Assembly: GCF_000516985.1 (NCBI RefSeq)
Contig: NW_006917092.1
Span: 2,558,619 to 2,622,618 of the forward strand
DNA: 64,000 nt
From: Pestalotiopsis fici W106-1
Taxonomy: Eukaryota; Ascomycota; Sordariomycetes; Amphisphaeriales; Sporocadaceae
Direction: 5' to 3'
The notes beneath the pieces are model-generated. The model saw nothing but the letters and a program-made list of their open reading frames with translations, had not been told where the DNA came from and did no database searches. This document shows, piece after piece, positions 44,284 to 56,880 of this stretch (the stretch's first letter is position 1; each line of letters opens with the position of its first letter). Made by a program: the position numbers and the translations under genes.

Positions 44284-47047
44284 ATGTCCAACCCAACGAC
44301 CCCGACGCCTGGGGCACAGCCTCTGAGATCTGCCCTCAAGACCGAGGACGATCACGAACGGACCCCTCCTCTCAAAGGTTGGTCATATGCTTGATCTTTT
44401 TCTCTTTCACTCCTTCTTTCCCTCCATCATTCTCCAAGTTGTAGCAGAAGCTTGCGCTCTAGCATTGTACATGAGTGTGTGCCTTGCACCAAGAGTTGTA
44501 GACAATGGCTGGCTTTGACACATTGGAGGTCAATCATCTTGTTGGCAAGATGGATGGATATCGAGTTGGCGCCAATGGCTATTGTTCACCGCCACAGACT
44601 CCTCCTGACACCTCATACCTCGGCTGTGTTGAGTGTGAATCGTGCTGGTCATCAAACACTCCTTGGGTGCAATCAGCTCATGAAGCCGCTCATAGCCATC
44701 ATGACTTCGTCTTGACGCCATCCACTGACCCAGATATAGCCGTACAAATTGAGGAGCCAGAACAGGAAGCATTGGAGGAAAGTCATCATAGGAAGCAGTT
44801 TTCTGCAGGTGTTGGCAAACGACTCAGCGGACGTCCACCTATCATTGGTGCTAACTCCTCTAGGACGTCCCTCTTGAGCCAGAGCAGCCTCGAGCCTCTG
44901 GCCAGCCTAGCGAGCAATCAATCTTCTATTCAAGGCCAAGCTGATCCTGATGCATCCGGTGTGCACCACCACCATCAACACCTGAGCCAGAGGCTTGTTG
45001 CCCAGGTTGCTGAATGGCTAGAGTCCGAGCGGGTTAAGAAGGGCAACAGGAAGTCAAGACGGTCTCGTTACGGACGTCACAGGCATGCGCCAACCGACGA
45101 AGAGGCTGTTGACCAATCTGCATCATCAGCCGCAGCGCCAGTGGAATCCACGCCCAAGCACAACAGATCTTACTCAATCGATTCGCAAAACAGCGATATC
45201 TCACTGGATAGATTGCAAAAGATCCTCGATGATAGCATGAGTGCTCTTGGACTCAGCTCTGTGCCACACTATATCCCTCGTTCACACAGCAAGAAGGCAC
45301 ACAAGAAACGTTCCTTGTTTCACTTGCACCGAACCGCCTCCTCAGACACAGAGTTCCACGACGGAGACGTCCTTGTGCCCAAGTGCGATGCCTGGTTGGA
45401 TAACTCCAAAACCATGAGCTATGGAGGCGGAAAGGCTGCAGACGATGAAGTGTCAATCTCAAGTCGCAAGGAGGAAAAGGAGCGGAAGGCGTGGGTAAAG
45501 TTCAAGAACGAGATCATCCGCATCACGCATACGCTCAGAATCAAAGGCTGGAGGCGTGTGCCCCTGGATAGTGGCGACAACATCGATGTGCAACGTCTCA
45601 GCGGTGCCCTTACCAATGCTGTATACGTTGTGTCCCCTCCGAAGGATTTGGCGGAGAAGACGGAGCCCGGAAAGAAAGCACCGGCGAAATTGTTGCTCAG
45701 AGTATACGGACCACAGGTTGAAAATATTATTGACCGCGAGAACGAGTTGAGCGTACTTCGTCGCCTTGCTAGGAAGAAGATTGGCCCGCGCATGCTGGGA
45801 ACATTTGAAAATGGCCGCTTCGAGCAATATTTCAACGCAATCACCCTCACAGCAGCGCTCATTCGTGATCCTGAGACGTCCAAACAGATAGCAAAGCGGA
45901 TGAGGGAGCTGCATGACGGTGTAGAGGTCCTGGATGAGGAGAGGGAAGCCGGCCCAGGTACATTCAAAGCTTGGGACTCGTGGATCGAAAATGTCGAGAA
46001 AGCCATTACATACTTGGACGAGAAAATCCTGTCTGGGGATCCAGGCCCGATCCGGGGTCCCGCAGATTCCTGGAAGAAACGCGGTCTTGTATTGGGCGTT
46101 GAGTGGCCAAAGTTCAAGGAAACGTACATGAAGTATCGAGAAAAGGTGGAGGCTTATTACGGCGGCTCGCAGGGAGTCAAAGACCAACTCGTCTTTGCTC
46201 ACAGTGATGTAAGCTTTGCAGAAAATACTGGGGATAAGAAACGGTTCAAGCTGACACATTTCAGACTCAATACGGAAACATCTTGCGTATTCAGTTGGAC
46301 GATCAAAAGTCGCCTCTACTGCAGCCCCATAATGAGCATAAACAACTCATCGTCATTGACTTTGAATACGCAGCCGCCAACACGAGAGGGCTCGAATTTG
46401 CCAACCACTTTACCGAATGGACTTACAACTACCACGATGCCTCGAAGCCTTATGCATGCAATACTGCAGCGTATCCGACCCCAGACGAGCAGCGGCGTTT
46501 CCTCAAAGCATACGTTGACCATCGACCAGAGTTTCCTCACTCAGGCTCTACGCCCAATCTCAGACCACTTGACAGTCCTTCCACGGAGATTCCAGGGATC
46601 TCTGTAGGTGCGTCACACATGGCTGGGTCGACCAGCTCGATTACAGACTTTATGCTAGATGCACGAGCACCTCCTGGAGGATGGAAGGAGAATGAGAAAC
46701 GTCAAACGGAGCAGACGGAGAAGCAAGTCGAGCAATTAATGGAAGAGACCCGACTCTGGCGTGTTGCAAGCAGTGCATTCTGGGTAGCTTGGGGTCTTAT
46801 GCAGACGAATACTGAGAGTCTGCAAGAGTCAGATAAGGCAGCCCAGGAGCCACAAATCGAAGGTGCTCAGCCTGCGTCCATCGCAGCCCCGGAGGAGTCA
46901 GGCGGCGAATCCGATGAGTTTGACTACCTTGCGTATACCCAGGACCGAGCCTTGTTCTTCTGGGGCGACTGTATTCAGATGGGCCTGGCCAAGTTGGAAG
47001 ACTTTCCTGAGGATGTGCGTGCAAAGATCAAGTTTGTGGAGTACTAG
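44284..47047 (+). CDS. Choline kinase (phosphatidylcholine synthesis, Kennedy pathway)
   Basis: This cytosolic enzyme phosphorylates choline, and perhaps ethanolamine, as the first step of the CDP-choline route. I infer three exons: 44284-44377, 44740-46208 and 46265-47047, giving about 781 residues. The first join gives PPLKAVQIEEPE, which fits the usual N-terminus rich in Pro and Thr; a plain open frame starting at 44505 would wrongly include 235 nt of intron. The second join gives the catalytic HSDTQYGNIL, followed by VIDFEYAAANTRGLEFANHF. NHHHQHLSQRL-type sequence (VHHHHQHLSQRLVAQV) begins the kinase region. A Ser/Arg-rich low-complexity region of about 250 residues precedes the kinase domain. 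Confidence 0.88.
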
Positions 47048-47649
47048 GACAGAGCGACGTACTACACAGAGACGAGTCGTGGAAAATAAAAGAAAAGAAA
47101 AAAGACTTGGTGCACAGTGTGGTGAATCTAGCCATCGTAATCAATAAATAACCATTAATAATGAAGTTCCAATGAAATAACATCAAGGTGTACTTTGTCA
47201 CCGGACCTAGAGGACAATTAGTGCCAGCTGGCAGATGATGCGATTTCTATGGTGAAGCCAGCTCTCCCCAGTTGTCAAAGATAACGATAAGTCCAAGCGC
47301 CACAATCGCCCTTTGTTGTGGCTAATGATACTACTGAACATCAACATCAGTCTCGCCAATTGCCATTCGCATAATAATCTTTGCAATTTTCTCACACGGA
47401 TCATGAGAAGTCCTTAATCGTCTCATATTGACTAATTGTCAGCGGTTTATGCTTTCTGCCATATTTAAATATGCGCATATCAACAACAAAAGTAGTGAAT
47501 CTGCAAACGTTGAATGATTGATCGACTGGGATTCGGGGGTGGATACATCACGCCGTGACAGAAACGAGAACTGCAGGTGACAGCGCCGACGGGTGTATGG
47601 TGTCGTCCTTGATTTGGCCGCTGGACTCTTTGACGATTTTTCATTCGAC
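47048..47649. other. Intergenic, co-oriented genes
   Basis: About 600 bp holding the choline kinase 3' end and the spp1 promoter; nothing else recognised. Confidence 0.4.
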
Positions 47650-49087
47650 ATGGCAGATAGTGAGGACAATGCAAGCGATGGAGTCCAGGATGTGGCGATG
47701 GCGGATGCCGACCTGAGCACAGAGCCCACCAATGGTCCGCAGGGTGATGCAGCTATCCTGAGGTCGGTCGAGCAACCAAACAGCGCGCACACCTCATTTT
47801 CTTTCGAGATCAAACCGGACCCTGATGCCGGCAGACTTCCAGCTTCATCACCAGCGGCCAGCACAACCAGCAAAATGGCCAAGTCCGCGACCAAAAAGAA
47901 GGGCACCGCAGCCACCAAGAAAGGCCCCAAGAAGCCCAAGTCGGCAAAGTCCAAGGCTCCGAAGAAGGATAATTCTACAGTTGCAGATGGTGATGACAAT
48001 GATAACAGCAGCTCAGACGATGAAATCGACAATGGTCCGTACTGCCTCTGCCGTGGCCCGGATGACCACAGGTGGATGATAAGTTGCGACGCGTGTGAAG
48101 ACTGGTTCCACGGCGAGTGCGTCAATATCAAGAAGGAGCTGGGAGAAAAGCTCATTGAGCGCTTCGTTTGCCCCAACTGCACTGATGGCAAGCTCAACTA
48201 CACAAAATACAAGAAGACGTGCTCGCTCGCCGGTTGCACCAACCCTGCCCGCCTGTACGGCAAGAAGGAGACGCGGTCCGTCTTTTGCTGCAACGAGCAC
48301 TGCGACGCCTGGTGGGTTTCCATGGTTGTGTCCTTGCCCACCAAGGCAGCGTCCAGGAAGGCGCTCGAAGTCCTGACGCAGGAGGACTTTATGGGTCTAC
48401 TCACATCAACTGCTGATCGGGGTGGTTGGAAGCTGGGAGACAAGCCATTTGGTAAGCTCTTCCTCCATGAACACATTCGGTGCTCCACGACAAAGCTAAC
48501 TCTCTTACTTCTACAAAGGCAATATTCAGGGTCTTTGGGTTAACGGTCTACCCACACAGCCCGGTGTTCTCAGCGACGAGGACCAGGCGTTTCTACAGAA
48601 CTCGGCAGCAGAGCGCCTCGCTCTCGGCAATGAAATCGTGGTCTACAAGAAAATGATGCAGCTCATAGATTGGGCCAATCAGCGACGACAGGCTGCGATC
48701 GAGGCAAAGGAGTTTACCAAGGACAGTTGTGGCTATGACTACCGGCTTGATGTTGTCTCTGTCCGGCACGCATTCGCAGCCTGGCTCGACTCGGCCGAGG
48801 GACAAGCAACCTTTACGGCTGGCAAGCTTGAGGCGCCACCTGCCGAGGCCACGGGCGAGGACAGTGGCAGCGGCTCTCTGGCCACACGCGGCATGTGTGA
48901 GAAGAAGAGGTGCAAGGCGCACAATGGCTGGTATAAAATACTTACCACGGCGGTCCGAAACCAAGTGAAAGAAACGACGACGGCTGCCGCTGATAAGCTC
49001 GAGGCTGAAGAGGTTCTGCGACAGGCAGCTGAAAACAGATTCGAGAGACAGCAGCTGGAGAACAACTGGGTCCAGGTCATTCAATGA
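47650..49087 (+). CDS. spp1: Set1/COMPASS complex PHD-finger subunit (Spp1-like)
   Basis: This is a nuclear chromatin protein of about 456 residues. Exon 1 is 47650-48451 and exon 2 48519-49087, joined through KPFGNIQGLWVNG. A basic Lys-rich linker (residues about 75-110) precedes a PHD finger with the CLCRGPDD, MISCDACEDWFHGEC and CPNC metal ligands. A second Cys-rich zinc region follows (CSLAGCTNPARLYG, CCNEHCDAWW), then a helical C-terminal half with CEKKRCKAHNGWYK. In yeast and animals Spp1/CXXC1 reads H3K4 methylation within the Set1 methyltransferase complex. Here that role is inferred from the domain order. The housekeeping neighbour is the choline kinase gene. Confidence 0.85.
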
Positions 49088-49960
49088 GACTATCGGTCAG
49101 TTCGTCATGACAACGATGGCGGCGGTGACTGATCGGTTGTATGGGCTGATGAAGTGCTCTACTTACAAACTGGCTCTTTTCATATGCCTGGGCCTGGATG
49201 TGGTTACATGTTTAGTATCACTCAATTGATGAAGAAGTATGATACAGTCTATGCGTTTCTGCCATTCCCAACAAGTGATTAGGGGAGTCCCCATAGATGA
49301 TAGCATGTTTCCCAAGGCCAAACTTGGTTTTTGCAAGAAGCATCAATGATACTCGACGTCTTCTTGGTCTGCCCTCTCCCAAAGCCATAGATTCCTTTCC
49401 ATTAAATCTACACTCCGAACAAATTCGTCTGCAGTGCATCATTCTCCCTGAGTTCGTGATTCGAGTTCCTTCCTGTGTTCTTTCCTTGACACCTCATCAC
49501 TTGACCGAGTGACGCTCCTTCCTTCCTTCTTTCTTTCATTGCCACTTCGTCCAATTCACAAAACTACGCACTTACCCTCTTCTGCACACAAGAACCAAAT
49601 TAAAAACCTATTTCCATTCGCTGACTGTGAATAACCCATCAAACTCGCGACAACAACACTCTGATTCACCCCCTTCCCAACAACCAACCAGTGGTTACTA
49701 CAACTCACTCCCAGAGGTATCAATACCCATCTGCATCTTCAGAACTCCCCATCTTTCTTTCCTGTCAACCCAACAAATCCTACTCACATAGGCAACTGTT
49801 GACATAGGAGTCTAGTCACCAACCTTTCTTCCTCCCCTACCTACTCATCACAACTCCCACAAGTATCTTCACCCATCCACGTATTCAAATTCTTCATCAT
49901 CCTCTTTATCTACTCCATCAAACCCTACCAGCAGACAACAATCACGCACAAGTCTACAAG
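49088..49960. other. C/A- and pyrimidine-rich leader upstream of secreted repeat protein
   Basis: About 49505-49960 is strikingly poor in G, rich in CTTCC, CAACC and ACTCCCAC words, and free of long open frames. It looks like a long transcript leader or promoter of the gene that starts at 49961. Confidence 0.45.
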
Positions 49961-51053
49961 ATGCAGGTAAGTCTACAACCCTTGCTACGGAAACTCGTTG
50001 AGATCGTCTTGGCTAACCCAGCTTATACAGTTCTTGATTGCCTTGTTCGCCTTCCTGCCGCTGGCAGTTCTCGGCTTTCCCCTCCATCCGTCCAGCAGCA
50101 ACGAGACTCTTTGGGCCAGCGCCAGCGCTTCCGACACCGGCTTGATGCGTCCATCGTATCTCACGGTCACCATGAATGGACTGCCGACAACCCTCTCTAC
50201 TCTGACCACTTCCAGCTCCCTGAACTTGGGCCACACCCAGCCGTCCAGAGACCATGAATCGCCAGCCATTACCATCGTCATCGACCAGATCCGAGATGCC
50301 GCTCCTGTCAAAACTGTCACCGAGTCTGGCCAATCTGATCTATTCACTTTTGTGTCTTTCTCTTCCACTTCTTCTGTCGACGCTCCTTCCACGACCGAGG
50401 CCACTCTTTCCAGCTTCACCACGCCCACAGCATCTGCTACCTTCCCCAAGGCAAACGGCTTACAGTGCAGCGACCGCAATTGCTTCATGTACTGTGAATG
50501 CTCCAATGAGGGCATTGTCTCGTGTGCCGCTCCCCCGCTGGAGAATAGACAGTGCGAAACAAACTGCGAGTGTGTGCCAGCACCCGTGCCGAGCGTGACT
50601 GGCGATGTACAGCCGCATGAGCGCGTGGTCTGGTCGACTACTACCTCGTGCAACACAAACCTGCAGATTTGCGTGGCCAAGGCAACAGCATCAATCACAG
50701 ACTCGATGACACTCCCATTCACCACTCCCGGCTCATGCAATGGCGACCTGGAGGTTTGCATGGCCAAGAAGACAAACTCAGTTACAGGGTCCATGACACT
50801 TCCATTCACCACTCCGGCTTCAACCTCCGATACCGACTCAATGATGCTTTCATTCACCACTCCCAGCATAAGCGGAGCCACAGACACCGTGACTCTCCCT
50901 ACTACCACGCCTAGAGGAAATGCCGCTCCAACGATGCTGCTTGCAGAGTCCTCCACTACGCGTGATCTACCTTGGGAGTCGACTATTCCCCAGAGCCCTC
51001 CTCATCTCAATGAGACTTCTGGAGAGGTTCCTTCTGAATTTGTCGCACTTTAA
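49961..51053 (+). CDS. Secreted Ser/Thr-rich, Cys-containing repeat protein
   Basis: This is an extracellular or cell-wall protein of about 342 residues that I do not recognise. Exon 1 (49961-49966) encodes only Met-Gln; the intron is 49967-50030 and exon 2 50031-51053. The second exon completes a signal peptide (MQFLIALFAFLPLAVLG). The middle contains a small Cys-rich segment with about nine cysteines (CSDRNCFMYCECS to CETNCECVP). Four degenerate copies of a Thr/Ser repeat follow, with SMTLPFTTP or related cores at about 50705, 50790, 50845 and 50890. High Ser/Thr content suggests O-mannosylation. No GPI signal is evident. Similar architectures occur in fungal adhesins and surface proteins, but that is only an analogy. 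Confidence 0.7.
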
Positions 51054-54000
51054 GGAGACATTGTCCATTCGATTGGAAGCTGTCGAGCTTGAGACTCATT
51101 TAACAGACAGAAAATGTGGCTCTGATCTCCGAAATTCTGCATCTGCCTTTGATAGAGAAAGAAGAGAAGGTATGCGTAAGTAGGCGGAATTTGCTGCGGT
51201 CACTGGCTGGGCTTCCGTGGAGAAGGACGGCTAAACCCCCTCGCAAAAGTCTTTCTTTTAGAGGCCAGTGATGCGTTCAGCATTTGAGAAGTTAACATAT
51301 GCGATGACTTTTTGCGTTGTGCCGTGAGGCCAAATTCGCATTCGCTATTCAACATTGTCTTGGGCATCTCTATGAGCCCCTAGTTACACAATTTCTATTG
51401 CTTTAAACGCCTGATATTGGTCCTCTCGTGGTTTGTTGTTGTGTTTCCAAATGTGCATGTCTACTCAGTTGAGCCCTCTCTTGGTGCTCGTGCCATGAGA
51501 ATATATCCTCGGCATCTTCAAATTGGTCTCTTTCCATTTAGTTGCCGCTTTTATTGCACGTGACTTGTTGTATGGAATCTTTGCATATCTCAGTCATCAC
51601 CACCATCAGCGAGCATCATTCTCTTAGTAAGTGTATCGTTATACTGTCTATAATGCAGCTCCTAAGGTGTCACGGACCGGATCGGAGGCAGGAGGTTTTT
51701 ACACGACAACCCTGTGCTTGTCATTTTGTTATTGCATCGAATCGTGCTAGTATTGTGACACAAACCTCTTGCTCGGTATTCAAAGTACTCGGGTAGGAGA
51801 ACATACTTTGAGTTTTCCCGTTGCTCCTTGCTATCCCCCGCTGTCAGCTATCAAACAGATTTGCGCTCGTCTGATGGCGATCTTGAAACACCAAAGTTGG
51901 GATGTTCTATTTTTCACACCCACACTTTGTTTCTTGAAACGTGACCATGATTACCAGCATTGCTGTCGCAGCGGCGGGCAGGGGGTGCACAATCTCGAAA
52001 CGGCCAAAATCAGACAGGGTAGTCCCCTTTCCCCTTCTGGGGGTTTGTCACCCCCAACCCAAGCCCTGGAACTGACATCATGGGGAGAGAGCAAAGATGA
52101 ATAAACAGGCCTCTCTCTATAATATCCAAAGTACGTACCCGAACCCAGGAATAGCTGCTTGGGCCCAACCGTGGTCAGAATGGAGAGATCTCAAACCAAT
52201 TTTCAACAAGGCTACGAGACCAAGCTTTTTTTTTCTTGTGCCCCCCTTACCCATCACCCCCTTGGGGGATCCTCACCCCCCAACGACAGGCAGTGGCTCC
52301 TTGATCAGGCTGAACCCTTAGCATCCCTGGAACCTGGGCTCTTGCAGCGCCTATACGTACCGGCAGACAGCACTGGAGAAATACATGTTAGACCCCCCAT
52401 GCCTCTTCTCTAACACGGACTTGAGGCTCTATTGAAAGCTTAAAAATTGACTGCCATAAAAAAAAGAACCATTTTATCATTTATTATTATTATTTTCTGC
52501 CAGCAACAAATTCACAACCCTCAACATTGATCTATTCTTGGATATATCATCCGTTCTTTTCTCTTTGCTTTATCTTGTCATGCACGATCGTGGAAAGTAC
52601 GACATGGTATGTGCGTTATGTGTATGATGTCGCTCCCCCACGCTCTTCCAATTAAAGGAGAAGGGGAAAAAAGTACCCGAGACAGGATACGTGGGAAAGA
52701 GTGACGACAACTGAGAGAAACAAGAAGGAATATTCCTCAAATGACACATGCAGGATAAGAAGGAAAGAAAGAAAAAAAAAACGTGATATTGATTAAACTT
52801 TGTATGGCCCAGAAAAGAAAAGCAACAAATGCACGACAGTCATAGAGAAAAAAAAAACACGAAAATCCCACATGGCTAGCCACAAGGATTGAGATGAACT
52901 GCCGCTCCAAAGGAAAACTTTATTATATTATTTACTGCTTTGCCAATTTCCTTTGTGCCTTGCGGGCAGCGTGTTAACTATTTGATAAGCATCCCTTGCC
53001 TTATTGGTGCTTCGTACTCGCTTGAAAAATAATGTCGATGTCATTTGTGCCAAGGGGAAGGAAAGATACAAGTATACAAGAGTAACTATGCTCGTGTTCA
53101 CGATCTCGGGTGTCTACAAAGCAAAAATACCTTTTGAGCAAATGACGGAAAAGAACAATTTGCAATAAAACATGATATTAATCCTAAATCCTGGCTCAAA
53201 TCAAATTTCCTACTACTTTGTATACCCACACACTGAATCGACATTTTGTGAATTATTCCGTTTACCAGTGCTGCGATATTTTATTTGCTGGCATGAGTCG
53301 TTTAGGTACAAGAGATTTCTAACTCTCATGTAACACATCAAAAAAACTGGGGAGCATTGCTTACTGCATACCAAGTACAATACTATGAATGTACTCCATG
53401 GGCCCGGGTCTGGTGGCTGGCCAGAACTTCTTCCTTTTTTGCCATGTGGAAACGTGATTTACATAGTATATGCAACTAGTATCCCGAAACTTTCTAGTAT
53501 CTACTATTCTGCCCAACCCCATCCACCCGAATCCTAAATTTGTATAAGTGACAAACGGGAGGGTAATGATTGTCTGGCGATCCTTGATTCAGCCCGGCAA
53601 AAAGAAAAAGAGGTATTATCAATAGTAATTCTTATTTGACCCTGCCATGGTTGATGCGCATCGCTGACCTACACAATAGGTAAGAATAGTGTACAGAGAT
53701 TTGCATCGCCCCTGGTCCGGGAAGATCTACTGCCGTGATTGACGAAACGCGATGCAAAACTCCAAAGCCTCCACAACCAATCCACTGTGGGAATTTCCCC
53801 AGTCGCCCAAAGAAAATGGAAAAACCAGTTCCTTATTCCGGCCTGTAGCCTCCTAAGGCGCACACATGTAATATGATTTGCTCATGGTAGTCACAAAGTC
53901 ACACAGGACTATTATAGTTCATGGTGGGAATGCACATGTCAGCAGCACGTTACTGGGTTCGCGACCAGGGTAAGAGAGGCTCGCTTACACTGGGCTCGGA

Positions 54001-56852
54001 GCCTAGCGATTATTAGTGTAGCGCTGGCACAAGCGAATCTGTCGCCTCGACGGCCGGTGGGCGCAATGTTTCTTTCGCATCTCGATATCATTTCATGGCA
54101 GGCCAGGAAAAAGCGGCTTGTTTCGAGATGATTGTCGACTCATGAAGAGACTGTCTGCCTCTCATGCCATTTGCAAAACGGAAACAAGTCCGATCCCTGC
54201 ATTGTTGGCTGTTGAGCAAACGACTACAAACCATCGCGCCCGACAAAGACCACAGCGGATATGAGAGGAGATCCGCGTGGGACATATTCGCGCAGAGCCG
54301 CTCATGCAGTAGCTCTCGAGTTAGCGGGCACTAGGACAGGCATGCACTGGGTGCTGCCAGGCTGCGTGGTGATGATGACGATGGTATGCCCACAATTTAG
54401 TTTGTGTGCAAAAGACTTGCTTCCAAGGGTCTTGGGAATGATGGGCGTCCAGGATGCCAGAAACCCACGCCCCCGTGGAGGACTACCGCCAAGACAGGAA
54501 ATGATTCGATCTGGCCGAGATCCAGGCTTAGCTGAGAGCCTCCGAATGATATCTCGGAGCCCCGGACTATGCGCCTCTCCCCTTAGCGGACATTGCCCCA
54601 GGGGAGGTGGCTGAGATCAATCTGTCTTGATTGTGTGTGAAAACGGTATACAGGTTCACGAAGTGCTGACCAGATCAGCTCTAGCTCTAGCTCTGGAAGG
54701 AATGGAAGAAGGGACGGGAATGGGAGATTTTTGCGCTACACAAGCGCGGCCAGGCGTTTATTGGAGGTTTCCCGTTCAAGAGAGCGCCCACTGGCTATCT
54801 AGGCCGGTAGGAGAGTAGCAGGATAGATAGTTTGATATAGTGAAACGCATCGTCGCGCAACCGTGAGCTTCTGGCGTCCTTTCCTCTCGGAAGCGAGTGG
54901 GGGCAAAGGACAACGCGGGTCCCGCGTTGGGCTTCTTTCGGCCCCATCTCGTCCGTGTGTCCGTGGGAATGATGTGCGTTCCCGTTGCAGACGGGCAGAT
55001 CTTGGAGAGAAGGACGCCAAGGTGATCTGGCTTGAGTGGCTCGTGGGATGTGGCAGAGGCTAGAGCTGGCGCGAACTCTATTTCTACCACGCTCATTTCT
55101 GCAGATCTCCCATTCCTTTGGTGGGTAATGGCCTCGACTCGAGTGAGCTGGTCATGACCCTACCTAGCACACCGCCAGCGTCGCCGCCTCCTCATTAGGA
55201 GGACCCTGGACTTACGCGGCCCAATCAGCCAAGCACTGCCCAAAGGAGACTATCGCTGCCGGCACTTGGTATGCCGTTGCGCTTGTGATTGCGGGTTTTT
55301 CGACTGCACCTTTCTTTGTATGGCCAAGCCTTGAGTGCGATCCGAACGAGAAACCGAGAGGCGGAAGGAAGAAATGACACTATCCGCTGGTGATCTCAAT
55401 ATTGGGCAGACCAGGGAGAGGATGGATCAGATCAGGTGCGACCCCAAGCACAGGCGCTGACTGCGCCATGTGTGTCAGTCAGTGAACAGCCATGGGGCAG
55501 TGGTGAGTGAGACATCGGTTGCGACCTCAAGCACATCGCTGCAGTTTTCTGTTTGCACTTCTGCGCGCCATGTACGGAAAAGAAGCGAATCTAGCATTTC
55601 TTTCAAGAATATGCGCTGCGAGGCGTATCCTTATTGGCCCACGAATCAATTCTCAGCCCAGGAAACCGGGGGAGTTGGTTTTGCTTTTTTGGCTCCCCAA
55701 TGATATAAGGTTGTGATCAATCTAGGGGTCGTCCGGGGACGGATTCTTTGCAGGGATTTATTTGGAGGCTGCATCCGGGGGTCTTTTAACCACGCGGCGG
55801 CTGCGGAAGCAAAACCTTCTTCTCACTGCATGCGGAAAAGGTAATGTAAATTCCTCTTGTCTTTGAGAGGAACATGGGGAAAAGGGTGAGACTTTGCCAG
55901 GGGATAACCCGACACGCCTCTGCATGTGCAATTCATTCCCATCTGCGTAACGCCAGAACGCCAACTCGTAGCGAGTGCATTCTTGGCCCTAGGATAAACG
56001 CTGTCAGCCACGCCGCGTATCAAGGAGAGGTATTCGAGGTATGCGCCACGGCACCTGCAGCCCCTTTGGGTGCATCAACCACCCTACGAAGATGCAGGAG
56101 ACGCAGGTACACAACTTGCAGAACTCCCTCCATCCCTCCCTCTCTTCACGACAAATACGGACTTTGTCCGATGTCGAAGCCTTCGTACCTGATACGCGGG
56201 GATGGTTTCTCAAAGTGTATTCCCCCGGGGGGGCCTGACAATGTCGCCCTCTCTTTTCTTTCTCCCGCGTCCCAGGTGCTCCGTCCTCAGTTCGGACGAA
56301 GATGATATCCCGGGGGTCGAAGAGAGAGGGTAAAAATAGAGTAGAAACGTAGTGGCTGCTCATCTGAACTCACCACTTGTCAATGGTGAAGCTGCAACCC
56401 ACCAGTGTTTCTTGTGTGGTTATTTTGGAAGCATCTAAATTTGGGCAGCTCTTGTCACGTTCTTTCTGGATCGGTGCTCTGGTCTAGGCCAGGTCGGTTC
56501 AGAACATGAGATGAAACGCGGCGAATGATGAGAAAGAAGTTCAAGACCGCGGGGTCCGAGTAGAATACCTACACAAACAATGGCGTGATGACTTCTCTCC
56601 CCCATTTTGATGTTGGAGGTGGAAGATGGAACTGAAGCGGAATATCGGCACCTGGCCATTTGCGCCCTGTTGCCACAATGCCGCTGTAACAACAGTGTAC
56701 GGATATATTGTAATAAAGAAAGAAATTTGTCGGCTGGCTGCATATCCGCGTCCCTTTAATGCAGGGGTTTGCCCCCATTCAAAGGTTATAGGTCTTGCCA
56801 ATATTCGCACTTGTCTGCAAGCAATAAGTCGAGGGGGCAACAAGTGCGTGTG

Positions 56853-56880
56853 GCAGCAGCAGCAGCAGCCGCCGCCTCCA
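56853..56880 (+). repeat. CAG/CCG trinucleotide microsatellite
   Basis: Consecutive CAG units followed by CCG units form an uninterrupted trinucleotide tract in non-coding DNA. Confidence 0.85.

Noticed and set aside
45419..46259. Two long minus-strand open frames of 236 and 266 codons
   Set aside because: Both are shadows of the choline kinase exon, whose own frame carries the family motifs.
49985..50956. 323-codon minus-strand open frame
   Set aside because: It is antisense to the secreted repeat-protein gene. The plus strand has the signal peptide, intron and Cys-rich region; this frame has nothing comparable.
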